Positions 8,064 to 17,618 of a DNA stretch of 62,030 nucleotides are shown here, piece by piece. A model generated the notes under the pieces. The model did not search any database, was not told the origin of the DNA, and saw nothing but the letters and a program-made list of their open reading frames with translations. Source of the DNA: Oscillospiraceae bacterium (GTDB taxonomy: Bacteria; Bacillota; Clostridia; Oscillospirales; Ruminococcaceae); contig SVMZ01000015.1 of assembly GCA_015067185.1 (NCBI GenBank), positions 1 through 62,030 of the forward strand, in the 5' to 3' direction. Numbering within the stretch: the first letter of the stretch is position 1; each line of letters starts with the position of its first letter. Made by a program: the position numbers and the translations under genes.

Positions 8064-8978
8064 TCAGCCCTTAACAGCGCCGAGCATGATTCCCTTGACA
8101 AAATATCTCTGGAACAATGGATAGACAAACAGTACCGGCAGGGTTACCACCATGGCAACGGTCATACGAACCGATGTCGCGGTAATGGCTTTGCTCAGAT
8201 CAACACCCTGCATTGCCGCACTGTCGGAGGCCATGGCTTTAGCCAGCTCCGTAGCGGAGTTCATGTAGTTATAAAGGATATACTGCAGTGTAAACAGGCT
8301 GGAATCACGGATATACATCTTGGTATCCATATAGGAGTTCCATTTACCCACAGCTGCGAAAACACTGATGGTTGCCACAATGGGCATGGAAAGCGGAAGA
8401 ATGATATGGAAAAAGATATCAAAAATTCCCGCTCCGTCCAGCTTAGCCGATTCCTCCAGAGAGGGCGGCAGGCTTTCGATAAAGGTTTTGCAGAGGATGA
8501 TGTAATAAGGGGAAACAAAACCAATGATATAGATCCAAAAGGTGTTGGTGAGACCAAGCAGCTGATAGTTGAGGTAGACTGGAATCATACCGGCGCTGAA
8601 ATACATGGTGACAACCACATATTTATACCAGAACTTGCGTCCCCAGAAGTTGAGCTTGGAGAAGGACCAACCCATAAACATGGAGACGATAACAATCAGC
8701 AGCGAACCGATCACTGTTTTCAGCACAGACATAATTACCGCATCGGTAAAACCGTTGAGTTTGAAAACATTGATAAAATTGTTGAAGTGAATATCTTTGG
8801 GCCAGAGAGACACCTGTCCCATGCCCACCAACTGGTTGTTGGAGATTGAAATACAAAAGATATACCAGAAGGGGACAATACAGGTCAGCGAGAGCAGTGT
8901 AAATGCAATACCGCAGACAGCATTGTAAATAATATCCGACATCGGCATTCTTTTTTTGCCCGATTTAATCATTGCCAT
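8064..8978 (-). CDS. ABC sugar transporter permease, LplC/YtcP type
   Basis: A 304-residue integral-membrane permease of the CUT1 family (MalG-like). It starts with a short basic N-terminus and has about six hydrophobic segments. The cytoplasmic EAA loop reads EESAKLDGAGIFDIFFHIILP, the site that contacts the shared ATPase. The C-terminus (YPLFQRYFVKGIMLGAVKG) is typical of MalG/LplC proteins. It lies 42 bp after the LplB-type gene and 52 bp before the binding protein. Confidence 0.92.
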   Translation of the reverse strand: MAMIKSGKKRMPMSDIIYNAVCGIAFTLLSLTCIVPFWYIFCISISNNQLVGMGQVSLWPKDIHFNNFINVFKLNGFTDAVIMSVLKTVIGSLLIVIVSMFMGWSFSKLNFWGRKFWYKYVVVTMYFSAGMIPVYLNYQLLGLTNTFWIYIIGFVSPYYIILCKTFIESLPPSLEESAKLDGAGIFDIFFHIILPLSMPIVATISVFAAVGKWNSYMDTKMYIRDSSLFTLQYILYNYMNSATELAKAMASDSAAMQGVDLSKAITATSVRMTVAMVVTLPVLFVYPLFQRYFVKGIMLGAVKG

Positions 8979-9020
8979 ATTCTTAATACCTTGCCTTTCC
9001 TAAAATCTCTCAGCACCCAA

Positions 9021-9968
9021 TTACATGATGCTCACGCCGCGGATTCTCTTGGAGAGTCCGTTAGCACTGACCAACAGCACAATGCCGACAAGGGACTTGA
9101 GAATACCAACTGCTGTAGCGTATGAGTAGCTTGTGCCCGCAATACCAAGGTTATAGACGTAAAGGTCAAGAACCTCCAGTTTGGAGAGCTTCATCGGGTT
9201 GGCAAAGAGCAGGTACTGTTCCATACCGGTATCCAGGAAGCTGGCGATGGAGAGGATAAGCAGGACGAAGAAGGTGGGGATCAGATGCGGAATGGTGATG
9301 TGCCACATCAGGCGGAAACGTCCGGCACCGTCAACACGGGCGGCCTCGTAGAGTTCCTGATCAATGCCCGAGATAGCGGCAAAGTAGAGGATTGCGCTCC
9401 ATCCAAAGCCTTTCCACAGTCCCCATGCCGCCATTTTGATCCATGCGGCAGAGGGATCGATCATAAAGTTGATGGGAGCCTCTACCAGACCAAAGTCCAT
9501 CAGCAGGCGGTTTACAAGACCGTCACCAACGGAGAACATGGAGTATGCAACCGCATATACCAGAACCCAGCTGATAAAGTGAGGCAATGTTGTAATGGTC
9601 TGCACAGCCTTTTTAAACCACTTTCCGTTCATATCGGAGAGGAATACTGCAAATATCATGGGAATCGGTGCGGTGATCCATCCGAGGAAGTTCATGGCAA
9701 AGGTGTTGCTCAGCACGCGGACGATATCCATGATTGCATATTTATCCTGGAACATCCGTAAAAAATACTTGAAACCTACAAATTCACTGTTGGCCAGAGG
9801 AACGCCCGGTTTATAGTTAAAGAAGGCGATGGCCCATCCGCGAAGAGGCAGATAGCTGAGCAGGAAGATGAGAATCAGAAACGGCAAATTACACAGGAAA
9901 AGTTGGAATCCCTCCTGCTTAATCAGTGGAACAGTTCTTTTTTTCTGGTTGTTGGAAGACTGTTTCAC
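9021..9968 (-). CDS. ABC sugar transporter permease, LplB type
   Basis: A 315-residue integral-membrane permease of the CUT1 family (MalF/LplB-like), first gene of the operon. Its EAA loop reads YEAARVDGAGRFRLMWHITIP, and the N-terminal segment FLLSYLPLRGWAIAFFNYKPG is characteristic of LplB-type proteins. A promoter lies at 10014-10042 on the minus strand, divergent from the sensor-kinase gene. Confidence 0.92.
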   Translation of the reverse strand: MKQSSNNQKKRTVPLIKQEGFQLFLCNLPFLILIFLLSYLPLRGWAIAFFNYKPGVPLANSEFVGFKYFLRMFQDKYAIMDIVRVLSNTFAMNFLGWITAPIPMIFAVFLSDMNGKWFKKAVQTITTLPHFISWVLVYAVAYSMFSVGDGLVNRLLMDFGLVEAPINFMIDPSAAWIKMAAWGLWKGFGWSAILYFAAISGIDQELYEAARVDGAGRFRLMWHITIPHLIPTFFVLLILSIASFLDTGMEQYLLFANPMKLSKLEVLDLYVYNLGIAGTSYSYATAVGILKSLVGIVLLVSANGLSKRIRGVSIM

Positions 9969-10013
9969 TTTTTCACTCTCCTTTCATACGTTTCTTGTGA
10001 ATGATTTTATTTT

Positions 10014-10042
10014 AGAATACCATGTTATTAATCATCTGTAAA
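10014..10042 (-). promoter_or_regulatory. Promoter for the permease/binding-protein operon
   Basis: On the minus strand TTTACA (10042-10037), a 17-bp spacer ending in TGG, and TATTCT (10019-10014). It lies 46 bp upstream of the first permease start. Confidence 0.6.
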
Positions 10043-10103
10043 CGTTATTCTCTTGTCATTTTGTACGCTGTGTTTACTTTTTTGCACCTATTTTCATTTA
10101 AAC

Positions 10104-10132
10104 TTGCAAAATATTGTATTATATGCTAAAAT
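10104..10132 (+). promoter_or_regulatory. Promoter for the YesM/YesN operon
   Basis: TTGCAA (10104-10109), a 17-bp spacer ending in TGC (extended -10), and TAAAAT (10127-10132), 50 bp before the kinase start. It diverges from the ABC operon promoter. Confidence 0.6.
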
Positions 10133-10181
10133 AATAAAAAACTTATTTTACAGTAAATTACAAGAAACAGGGGATTATCTG

Positions 10182-11993
10182 ATGAAAAACGGACTTCCGC
10201 TGCTTATATCTTATTTTGAAAATAAAAAATTCCGCAGCATTTTTCTTCGCTATTTCAAATTTCTCATGCTCTTCATTCTGCCTGTCATGTTGCTTTTTAT
10301 CATTATTTCTCTTATCCTTTATTCCGGTTCACGTAAGGCCGAGGCAGAAAACCTGCTGATGCACAACTTTAACCGATCTTCCGAAATTCTTGATATGATC
10401 AATGAAAACATCAACGGAGACTATGTTACCATTAAATCCTCCGCCAATGTGCTCAATGTCGCAACAGCTTCTCCGAAGACGGTGGAAAAGGAGATGTCGC
10501 ATCTTGCCAGCTGGCCGGAACCGGCCCTTCGCGAAATGCGTTTTACCGTTGCACGCAATAAAATGTACAAAGGCGTCTGTTTCTGGTCTGCCGAAAACAA
10601 TATGGTTATCTCCCCCTTTGGTCTTTTCCCCTTGGAAGAATACTACGATACCGAATGGCTCTCCGCCAATCTCCGTCAGGATTTTGTGGCAGAAACCCGT
10701 TACGACCCTTTCAGCTATGAACAGATTGTCAGCATTGCTCACGATGTTTATCACGAAAATGTTTACATCGGTACGCTTCTTATCAATCTGGACTATGACT
10801 ATATTGCCCGGCGCATCCGTGATGAACACAACCATGTCACAGGCACGGATGCCATTGTGGCTCCCAACAACATCATTATCTATTCCTCCGTTGAATCCGA
10901 AGTGGGAAAAAGCGTTGAACAAAGTCTGTTTGCCGGAGAATATTCCTCAGATTTGGCCAACGGTACCCTCCGCACCGATATTGATAAGGACACCATCTAC
11001 ATGGCCTATACCACATATGACGGTTATTCCCTGCTCTCCATCATCGACAGCAGTGCCTATGCCGGTGTCCAGGGCTCTCTCTATCCGCTTCTCATCATCG
11101 GCATTGCCGTCGCCCTTCTGCTTTCTCTTCTGCTGGCTGTGTTTATCTCACTGCGCCTTTACTCCTACCTGCTGGATATCATCGAAAGCTTCCATTTCTC
11201 CACCGCTTCCCCCGTCAATAAAACCGAAACCGGAATTATTCGCTCCGGTCTCTTTCATTTTATCGATCATCAAAATTCCATTGAAAGTGAATTTGCCGCC
11301 AATCTTGCCAGTCTGCGCAAGGCACAAATTATGGCTCTGCAAATGCAGATTACACCCCATTTTCTGCTCAACACGCTTCAGATCATCAATCTGAGCATTA
11401 TGAAACAGCTGCACCGCGATAACGAAACTACTCACCTCATCGTATTGCTTTCCGATCTTCTCCGCAATGCCCTTTCCACCAAGGAGTACCTTACCGATTT
11501 TTCCTCTGAAATCAATATGACCAAAAAATATCTTCAGATAGAATCCATACGGAAACAGAATCTTTTTTCCACCGAATGGATCGTTGATCCCCGTGTTGAA
11601 CGGATGTCCGCTGTGCGCTGTACCTTGCAGCCTTTGCTGGAAAACTGTATTCAGCACGCATTAACCCCCTCTGAAAACCGCCCTTTGACAATCACAATTC
11701 ATATTACCCTGGAAGAAAACACCATTGTTGTTTCCATTGAGGATAACGGACATGGTATCTCCCCGCAAAAACTGGCGGAAATTCATGAAAAACTTGCTCT
11801 GGATAACATGCCGGAGACGATCCATATCGGACTCTGCAACGTCAGTATGCGGATCCGTCTTATCTTCGGCGTTTCCGATTGTCTTCACATTTCTTCCGAA
11901 GAGGGGACCGGTACCCGTGTCACGCTGCGTTTCCCGGCAGTTACCCATTTTTCTCAGACAAACTCATCGCTTTCTGGAGAAAAAAGCGTATAA
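10182..11993 (+). CDS. YesM-type sensor histidine kinase
   Basis: A 603-residue membrane sensor kinase. One transmembrane helix at about 27-48 and a second at about 305-330 flank an extracellular sensing domain. The His_kinase (LytS/YesM) segment reads MQITPHFLLNTLQI with phospho-acceptor His393. The ATPase domain has the N-box LQPLLENCIQHAL (about 482-494) and the G1 box EDNGHGIS (about 521-528). The family usually has N-P-H-F; here it is T-P-H-F. The ATG at 10182 is chosen over an upstream in-frame start because the membrane-anchor topology begins there. The gene is followed 39 bp later by its YesN-type regulator and faces away from the sugar ABC operon, its likely target. Confidence 0.9.
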   Translation: MKNGLPLLISYFENKKFRSIFLRYFKFLMLFILPVMLLFIIISLILYSGSRKAEAENLLMHNFNRSSEILDMINENINGDYVTIKSSANVLNVATASPKTVEKEMSHLASWPEPALREMRFTVARNKMYKGVCFWSAENNMVISPFGLFPLEEYYDTEWLSANLRQDFVAETRYDPFSYEQIVSIAHDVYHENVYIGTLLINLDYDYIARRIRDEHNHVTGTDAIVAPNNIIIYSSVESEVGKSVEQSLFAGEYSSDLANGTLRTDIDKDTIYMAYTTYDGYSLLSIIDSSAYAGVQGSLYPLLIIGIAVALLLSLLLAVFISLRLYSYLLDIIESFHFSTASPVNKTETGIIRSGLFHFIDHQNSIESEFAANLASLRKAQIMALQMQITPHFLLNTLQIINLSIMKQLHRDNETTHLIVLLSDLLRNALSTKEYLTDFSSEINMTKKYLQIESIRKQNLFSTEWIVDPRVERMSAVRCTLQPLLENCIQHALTPSENRPLTITIHITLEENTIVVSIEDNGHGISPQKLAEIHEKLALDNMPETIHIGLCNVSMRIRLIFGVSDCLHISSEEGTGTRVTLRFPAVTHFSQTNSSLSGEKSV

Positions 11994-12032
11994 ATAACCG
12001 CTTCCCCATTCCATTTTCGAAAGGAGCTCACC

Positions 12033-13040
12033 ATGTATCGCATGATCATCGTCGATGACGAACCTCTTATCCTGCAACATCTCACAGAAGTCTTCCCCTG
12101 GCATGAACTCGGCTTTGAAGTATGCGGCAGCTTTACCAACTCTGAACAGGCATACGACTATCTTCAAAATAAAAAAGTAGATGTCCTTTTCACCGATATC
12201 CGTCTCAACGGAGATACCGGTCTCTCCCTTGCCCGCCGTGTCAAACACATCTGCCCTCATATCCAAATCGTCCTGATCAGTGCCTACAGCGAATTTGAAT
12301 ATGCTCGGGAAGCAATTTCCCTCTCTATCTTCGAATATCTTCTGAAACCCATCAGCTACAATTCTGTCATCAACTGTTTTCAGCGTCTGCGCACCTCTCT
12401 AGATTCCCACACCAATTCCTCCGATGATATTGTCTCTCAGTTGGCCCGTCATCTAAAAAACGGAGACTCTTCAACAGCAGGTCACTGTCTCGACCTTTAC
12501 GCCCAGTACAATCCCCTTTCCAAAGAACAGTTGCTGCGCATTCAGCACCGTCTTTTCATCACGCTGGATGAACAGGGGATTATATCTGAAAATCTTCCTA
12601 CACAGGATATGGCCGCGACCCTGCGTGCCACCACACATCCCCAGGATACACTTTATGAACTGCACAAACAGTTGTATCTCCTTTCTTCCGCTCTTACAAA
12701 ACCGGATTTTAATGCCTGGTATGTCTCCGAGGCCAAACGATATATTGAAGACCATCTCAGCGAGGATATCTCCCTCAACGATGTCGCTGCGCATGTTTCA
12801 CTGAGCCCTGCTTATTTCAGCCGTACCTTCCGCCGCCTCACCGGTGAACGAATGAGCGATTATATCTGCCGCTGCCGTATCAAAAAGGCAATTGAACTGC
12901 TGAAAGATCCTGCCGTACGCATTGGTGAACTCAACACGCTGGTCGGCTACCACAGCCGCTCCGGATTCTATACCCTTTTCCTCAAAGAGACCGGTTACAC
13001 CCCGGCCGAATACCGCAAAGAGGTTCTGCATCTTCACTGA
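12033..13040 (+). CDS. YesN-type response regulator (REC plus AraC DNA-binding domain)
   Basis: A 335-residue two-component response regulator. The receiver domain (1-120) has the acidic pair Asp8-Asp9, phospho-acceptor Asp55 in LFTDIRL, and a conserved lysine in YLLKPIS. The C-terminal AraC domain (about 230-330) carries two helix-turn-helix motifs (SLNDVAAHVSLSPAYFSRTF and the PAEYRK end). GAAAGGAG precedes the ATG. It should be phosphorylated by the kinase upstream and probably activates the adjacent sugar uptake operon. Confidence 0.92.
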   Translation: MYRMIIVDDEPLILQHLTEVFPWHELGFEVCGSFTNSEQAYDYLQNKKVDVLFTDIRLNGDTGLSLARRVKHICPHIQIVLISAYSEFEYAREAISLSIFEYLLKPISYNSVINCFQRLRTSLDSHTNSSDDIVSQLARHLKNGDSSTAGHCLDLYAQYNPLSKEQLLRIQHRLFITLDEQGIISENLPTQDMAATLRATTHPQDTLYELHKQLYLLSSALTKPDFNAWYVSEAKRYIEDHLSEDISLNDVAAHVSLSPAYFSRTFRRLTGERMSDYICRCRIKKAIELLKDPAVRIGELNTLVGYHSRSGFYTLFLKETGYTPAEYRKEVLHLH

Positions 13041-13060
13041 AAATTCTTTCCATATATAGA

Positions 13061-13087
13061 CGGACAGTAATAAAACTGTCCGTTTTT
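13061..13087 (+). terminator. Rho-independent terminator of the YesM/YesN operon
   Basis: An 8-bp GC-rich stem (13061-13068 with 13075-13082), AATAAA loop and T5 tract, 20 bp after the stop. Confidence 0.92.
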
Positions 13088-13183
13088 CCTCTTTGGATAT
13101 CCCGATCTCCTATTTTATCCCTTTATTCCATTTATTTTTCTGCAGCAAATCTTTCCTTTTCGACTATTTTCTTCTCCTCACTG

Positions 13184-13224
13184 AAAAAGCGAAACCGTGT
13201 CTCATCCGACACGGTTTCGCTTTT
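13184..13224. terminator. Bidirectional terminator
   Basis: A perfect 17-bp stem (13185-13201 with 13208-13224) around TCATCC, flanked by A5 on the left and T-rich DNA on the right. The minus-strand stop codon of the CarD-like gene (13223-13225) is embedded in its right arm. Confidence 0.92.
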
Positions 13225-13750
13225 ATTTCTTATTTTCCTGTCCGCTCATCTGCCCGACACGTGTTGCTATATAACCACAGACATCATCCTTCGGTATCTC
13301 AAGAGCAACAGAAAACTCGCCGTAAAGCAGTTCTTCCGCCCTTTTCATATAACGCGCATCCAACTGTCCAAGATGTCTGTGATGCTCCTGGGCGTAAATT
13401 TTTTTATTATATATTGACATGATCAATTCAATAAGATCTCCGCAATCATGAGAGGCCAGAGCTGTCTGATAGTGTTCAGCCAGCTGCTGCCTTCCTACCG
13501 TTTTACAGAACTCCGTCTCTATTCCCGGAATCCTATCAATCAGCTTCTCTGCTTCTTCTCTCGAAATAACTCTCCGCATAAAAACCTTGTCGTTATCCAC
13601 CGAAATATAAATAACCCCATCCTGATAAAGAGGTTTAAGCGTATAATAGAGTATATCCTTGCTTGTATTGGGACGCGTGGAAGGTGCAACATCGATCACT
13701 TCGCATACACCTATAGTTCCGTATACGATTATTTCACCTATGCCATACAT
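13223..13750 (-). CDS. CarD/CdnL-family transcription factor
   Basis: A 175-residue soluble regulator. The N-terminal CarD/TRCF Tudor-like RNA-polymerase-interaction domain is clear (YGIGEIIVYGTIGVCEV and ILYYTLKPLY, residues 2-45), and an all-helical C-terminal part follows (about 70-165). CarD-family proteins bind the RNA polymerase beta subunit and the upstream edge of the -10 element to stabilise open complexes. The length is typical of Clostridia members. It stands alone, with its stop inside a terminator. Confidence 0.9.
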   Translation of the reverse strand: MYGIGEIIVYGTIGVCEVIDVAPSTRPNTSKDILYYTLKPLYQDGVIYISVDNDKVFMRRVISREEAEKLIDRIPGIETEFCKTVGRQQLAEHYQTALASHDCGDLIELIMSIYNKKIYAQEHHRHLGQLDARYMKRAEELLYGEFSVALEIPKDDVCGYIATRVGQMSGQENKK

Positions 13751-13915
13751 AAAATCCGCTCCTTTCCTCTTTATTTTATCATACTTTTCTTTTCCGATGT
13801 AAGTGAATTTTTTTGGAATTTTCCCTCCTCAATCGCTCCTTTTCCCTCTTGATACAATCCGCTCAAACCAATTGATAAAACTTTTGTTTAATCCCCTGAA
13901 AACCTATCTTTCCGC

Positions 13916-13945
13916 TTGATTTTTCCTGCCTTTCTATGCTATACT
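13916..13945 (+). promoter_or_regulatory. Promoter for the MFS gene
   Basis: TTGATT (13916-13921), an 18-bp spacer ending in TGC and TATACT (13940-13945), an extended -10 promoter 32 bp before the start codon. The rest of 13751-13915 is AT-rich without a gene. Confidence 0.65.
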
Positions 13946-13977
13946 TAGGCGAATTCATTCAACAGGAGTGACTACCT

Positions 13978-15129
13978 ATGCGTTTTCGCAATACAGTGCT
14001 GTATCTCATCATGATACTGTATACCGCACATGTTTCAGCTATTTCCACCATCGTTTCGGAACTTTCCAGTGATCCATCCATCGGCGTTTCCGGCTCCGGC
14101 CTGATTTTCACCGTAAATTTTATCGGTTATATCCTCTTTGCCCTCCCCTGCGGAGCTCTCTCCGATAAGTTCGGTAAGAAACCCATTCTGCTCTCCGCTT
14201 TGGCCGGCATGATTCTGTTCTTCCCGCTTTTTGCTGTTGCAGAGCCCTTTGCGCTCCGCTGTGTCATGATGTTTTTCCTTGGCGGCTGTGGCGGCATTGT
14301 CAACTGCATCACTGCCTCCTATATCGGCGATATCAATCCTCAGAATCCGGATTACTACACCAATCTGCTTCAGTCCATTGCCTGCATCGGCGCCATTCTC
14401 TCTCCCTTCCTTCTCTCGCTTCTCATCACTGTTGAAATAGAATGGAAATATTACTACTTTATTCTCGCCGCAATCACATTGGTACTTGCCCTTCTGCTGC
14501 TCACCTTCCCAAAATCCCAGAGCGGCGGCGGCAGCGGTTTTTCTTTCCGTAAAGCAGTTACCGCCTTCAAAGGCGCTGCTTTTCCGCTGATTTGTCTCTG
14601 CATGTTCTGTTATACCGGTGCGGAAGTTGCCGCGTGGGGCTGGCTTTCCTCCCTGCTGCAAACCGAGTTTGGCAGCAACGTTCTTCTCTCTGGTCTGGGC
14701 GTCTCTCTCTTCTGGCTCGGCATGGCTGTCGGACGTTATCTTTGCGGCCTGCTGCTCAAAAAATTCACCCTTCGCCAGCTGATCATCGCCCTTTCCGTTC
14801 TCACCACCGCTGTAACACTCTTTGCCATCTTCTGCAAATCCACCTGGCTCTTCCTGATCCTTGCTGTTGCCATGGGTCTCACCTGCTCCAGCATCTTCCC
14901 CTTCCTCTCTTCCTACGGAGCTTCTCAAACCCATCTCGGCACAGGTATTTCCTTTACCCTGCTGATGGTGTGCGGCAATACGGGCAGCGCCACCGTACCC
15001 TATGCCATGGGGCTGCTCTCTGATGTAACGGGAATGAGCGCTTCACTCATCCTGCCATTGGTTCTCTTTGCCGCGGTCCCTGTGATCATTCTTCTCCTTT
15101 CCCGCACCAAAAAGACTGCCCAAAATTAA
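13978..15129 (+). CDS. MFS transporter
   Basis: A 383-residue protein with about 12 hydrophobic segments. The conserved loop 2-3 motif of the major facilitator superfamily reads GALSDKFGKKP (about 63-73). A short central loop (SGGGSGFSFRKAVTAFKG) divides the two six-helix halves. It is shorter than most sugar MFS proteins and carries no substrate clue. It has its own promoter and terminator, and the neighbouring AraC gene points towards it on the opposite strand. Confidence 0.85.
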   Translation: MRFRNTVLYLIMILYTAHVSAISTIVSELSSDPSIGVSGSGLIFTVNFIGYILFALPCGALSDKFGKKPILLSALAGMILFFPLFAVAEPFALRCVMMFFLGGCGGIVNCITASYIGDINPQNPDYYTNLLQSIACIGAILSPFLLSLLITVEIEWKYYYFILAAITLVLALLLLTFPKSQSGGGSGFSFRKAVTAFKGAAFPLICLCMFCYTGAEVAAWGWLSSLLQTEFGSNVLLSGLGVSLFWLGMAVGRYLCGLLLKKFTLRQLIIALSVLTTAVTLFAIFCKSTWLFLILAVAMGLTCSSIFPFLSSYGASQTHLGTGISFTLLMVCGNTGSATVPYAMGLLSDVTGMSASLILPLVLFAAVPVIILLLSRTKKTAQN

Positions 15130-15138
15130 CGGAAACCA

Positions 15139-15190
15139 AAACAGACAGCTTACAGTTTATTGAAACCGGTAATCTGTCTGTTTCTTTTAT
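15139..15190 (+). terminator. Terminator of the MFS gene
   Basis: A 10-bp outer stem (15139-15148 with 15174-15183), with an inner TTAC/GTAA pairing, followed by a T-rich tract. Confidence 0.75.
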
Positions 15191-15297
15191 TTTATATCCT
15201 ATTGTGTCTGCATTTATCCAAACCTGTTTATCTTCTTTTTTCTCGTAAAAAGCGCAAATAATCAATACCAATAGTATTATAAAATATTAAATACACT

Positions 15298-16107
15298 TTA
15301 AGTATTAAATATTTGCTTCTTATATTCCCTCGGTGTAATGCCGATCTCTCTCTTAAACAGCCTTGCAAAATTCTGCGGATCCAACCCCACTGAGGCTGCC
15401 GTCTCCGCTACACTCAGTTCATCCTGCTCCATCAGCGTGCAGGCTTTTTTTATTCTCAGCGCAGTAAGATATTCATGGGGAGAAAGTCCGGTCTGACTTT
15501 TAAAAATAGTGGAAAAATAACTTCGCTCCAGTCCCACCTCAGCAGCAATCTCCATCACGTTCAACGGCTGATGATAATGGGTCTCCATCATACTGATTGC
15601 TTTCTGTATCCACAGTTTTTTATCCGATTCAACCTCACTGTAACGCAGCAATGCCCCCATCACACCATACACACAGGCTGTACGCCTCAGTTCTGCTCCG
15701 GGATCGGCATCATCCCGCATCTGCACCATCTGTTCCACAAAACCGCAGATCTCCTCAAAAGCCTCGGCCGGCGCAAACGGATTCTGAGAGGTTATCCCCG
15801 CACGTACCAAATCACGTCCGATTCTTGCACCGTTTACCGCACACCACACACCTCTTCGCGGTTCCACCTCATCTGCCGTGTGGATGATAATATCATGCGG
15901 AAGTAAAATATAGCAGTCCCCTGCCTTTACCTTAAACTCGTTTCCGTTAATGATAACCGATCCGTAGCCGCCGGTGCAGCAATCAATAATATAAATATCA
16001 CGGATAACCGGTCCATACCGGATCCCCGGTTCCAGATCCTTATCCCTGTCGCAGAAACAGAGCATCGGTTCCTCTCTGTATATATTGGTGAAATATTCGT
16101 AAAACAT
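15298..16107 (-). CDS. AraC-family transcriptional regulator with cupin sensor domain
   Basis: A 269-residue one-component regulator. The N-terminal half (to about 150) is a cupin-like effector domain (FKVKAGDCYILLPHD). The C-terminal AraC domain has both helix-turn-helix units (MEIAAEVGLERSYFSTIFK and VAETAASVGLDPQNFARLFKRE) and the terminal TPREYKKQ signature. The ATG at 16107 is preferred because GGAGGAGA lies just upstream. It is divergent from the large hydrolase cluster starting at 16249 and is its obvious candidate regulator. Confidence 0.9.
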   Translation of the reverse strand: MFYEYFTNIYREEPMLCFCDRDKDLEPGIRYGPVIRDIYIIDCCTGGYGSVIINGNEFKVKAGDCYILLPHDIIIHTADEVEPRRGVWCAVNGARIGRDLVRAGITSQNPFAPAEAFEEICGFVEQMVQMRDDADPGAELRRTACVYGVMGALLRYSEVESDKKLWIQKAISMMETHYHQPLNVMEIAAEVGLERSYFSTIFKSQTGLSPHEYLTALRIKKACTLMEQDELSVAETAASVGLDPQNFARLFKREIGITPREYKKQIFNT

Positions 16108-16151
16108 ATTTCTCCTCCAACAAATTGACGAAAAAATCAAACAAAATCATA

Positions 16152-16194
16152 TTGTTATACCTGCGGAATAACGATATAATAAAATTATTATATC
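16152..16194 (+). promoter_or_regulatory. Promoter with an overlapping inverted repeat for the 16-24 kb cluster
   Basis: TTGTTA (16152-16157), a 17-bp spacer and a perfect TATAAT (16175-16180). The -10 box lies inside a perfect 9-bp inverted repeat (16173-16181 with 16186-16194, AAAT spacer), a likely operator for a repressor or a DNA feature that affects melting. Confidence 0.6.
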
Positions 16195-16248
16195 ATAGTT
16201 TTTCTTATCTTGACAATAACAAATTGAATATTATTCTTGGAGGCTGTT

Positions 16249-17604
16249 ATGGAAAAAACATTTTTAACCGGATTTTCTCGTTCCGATGTTACCCCCCAGC
16301 TTGGTGTCCACATTTCCGGATACTATCAGATCCGTATCGCTGACGGTGTTCTGGATCCCCTTGAAGTCAATACCATGGCCTTTTCTGACGGAACCTCCAC
16401 CGCTTTAATCATTTCCGTCGATACGCTCCATCTTCCCGATGAATATTGCGATAGCCTGAGAACCAGAATTGCTGCCAGATGCGACATCTCTGCCGATTCT
16501 GTTTTCATCGCCAGCACCCATACCCATACCGGTCCGCTGGTCGGTTCTTCCTCTGAAAGCGAAGCTGTCTCCAATCCTCTTTACGAGCAGTTCCTCGCCA
16601 CACGAATTGAGGATTCCGCTGTAACTGCCCTGGCAGATCTCAAACCCTCCCGCGTATTTTTCGGAACCTCTCAGGCTCCCAAAATCTCTTTTGTGCGCCG
16701 CTTCCGCATGAAGACCGGCGAAGTCCGCACCAACCCCGGTGTCGGCAACCCCAACATTGCTCATCCCATCGGCGACGTTGACGAAACCGTTCAGCTCGTC
16801 CGCTTTGTACGTGAAGGCGGCAATGATATCGCCATCGTCAACTTCCCCGTCCATCCCGATACCATCGGCGGCTGCAAAATCAGTGCCGATTATCCCGGTT
16901 TTGTCCGCCGTTCTCTGGAGAAAGCACTCGATGATGTCAACTGCATCTTCCTCAACGGTGCTCAGGGTGACGTCAACCATGTTAATGTCAACGCCAAAGG
17001 CGGCGATCTCAACGGTCTTGAGACCGAAACCTTTGACGATGTCGCCAGAGGTTACGAGCACTCCCGCCATATGGGCAGAGTGATTGCTGGTGCCGTTCTG
17101 CAGATTTGGGACAAACTGGATGAAACCAATCCCGGCAAAGTACTTTTCGGCAGAAAGATTATTAAACTTCCCTCCAGCCGCGTCAGCGCAGACCGTGTTC
17201 ATGAGGCAGAAAAAATCATAGAAATCCACGAACGCGGCGATGATCATCTGCTTCCTTGGGAAGGTATGGAACTTACCACAGCCGTTGCCGAGGCTTACCG
17301 CATGAAACGCCTTGAAAACGGACCCGACTTCTTCGATCTTCCTCTCTCTGCGGTTGGTTTCGGTGATGTTATGTGGCTTGGTATTCCCGGTGAGCCCTTT
17401 ACCGCAATCGGAAAAGGTATCAAAGCCGGCTCTCCCTTCACTCTTACCTCTCCCTGCTGCCTGACCAACGGCGCAATCGGTTACTTCCCCACCAAGGATG
17501 CCTATGATGAAGGCGGATATGAGGCAAGAAGTTCCGTCTTTGCCGCAGGTGTTGCAGAAAATATTATTGAGGGTGCTGTTGATCTTCTGAAATCCCTGAA
17601 ATAA
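16249..17604 (+). CDS. Neutral/alkaline ceramidase-like hydrolase
   Basis: A 451-residue protein matching the N-terminal domain of the neutral/alkaline non-lysosomal ceramidase family, which contains zinc amidases that split N-acyl sphingosines. Visible family features are the N-terminal FSRSDVTPQLGVHISGY, the metal-binding STHTHTGP (about 87-94), NFPVHPDTIGG, a FLNGAQGDVNHVN segment (about 240) and GIPGEPFTAIG. No signal peptide is present, so it acts in the cytoplasm, unlike secreted ceramidases. The length matches the many bacterial single-domain members of unknown substrate. GGAGG (16239-16243) sets the ATG at 16249. It is the first gene of the cluster and probably cleaves an amide on an imported substrate. 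Confidence 0.78.
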   Translation: MEKTFLTGFSRSDVTPQLGVHISGYYQIRIADGVLDPLEVNTMAFSDGTSTALIISVDTLHLPDEYCDSLRTRIAARCDISADSVFIASTHTHTGPLVGSSSESEAVSNPLYEQFLATRIEDSAVTALADLKPSRVFFGTSQAPKISFVRRFRMKTGEVRTNPGVGNPNIAHPIGDVDETVQLVRFVREGGNDIAIVNFPVHPDTIGGCKISADYPGFVRRSLEKALDDVNCIFLNGAQGDVNHVNVNAKGGDLNGLETETFDDVARGYEHSRHMGRVIAGAVLQIWDKLDETNPGKVLFGRKIIKLPSSRVSADRVHEAEKIIEIHERGDDHLLPWEGMELTTAVAEAYRMKRLENGPDFFDLPLSAVGFGDVMWLGIPGEPFTAIGKGIKAGSPFTLTSPCCLTNGAIGYFPTKDAYDEGGYEARSSVFAAGVAENIIEGAVDLLKSLK

Positions 17605-17618
17605 AGGAGTGTCTGACC

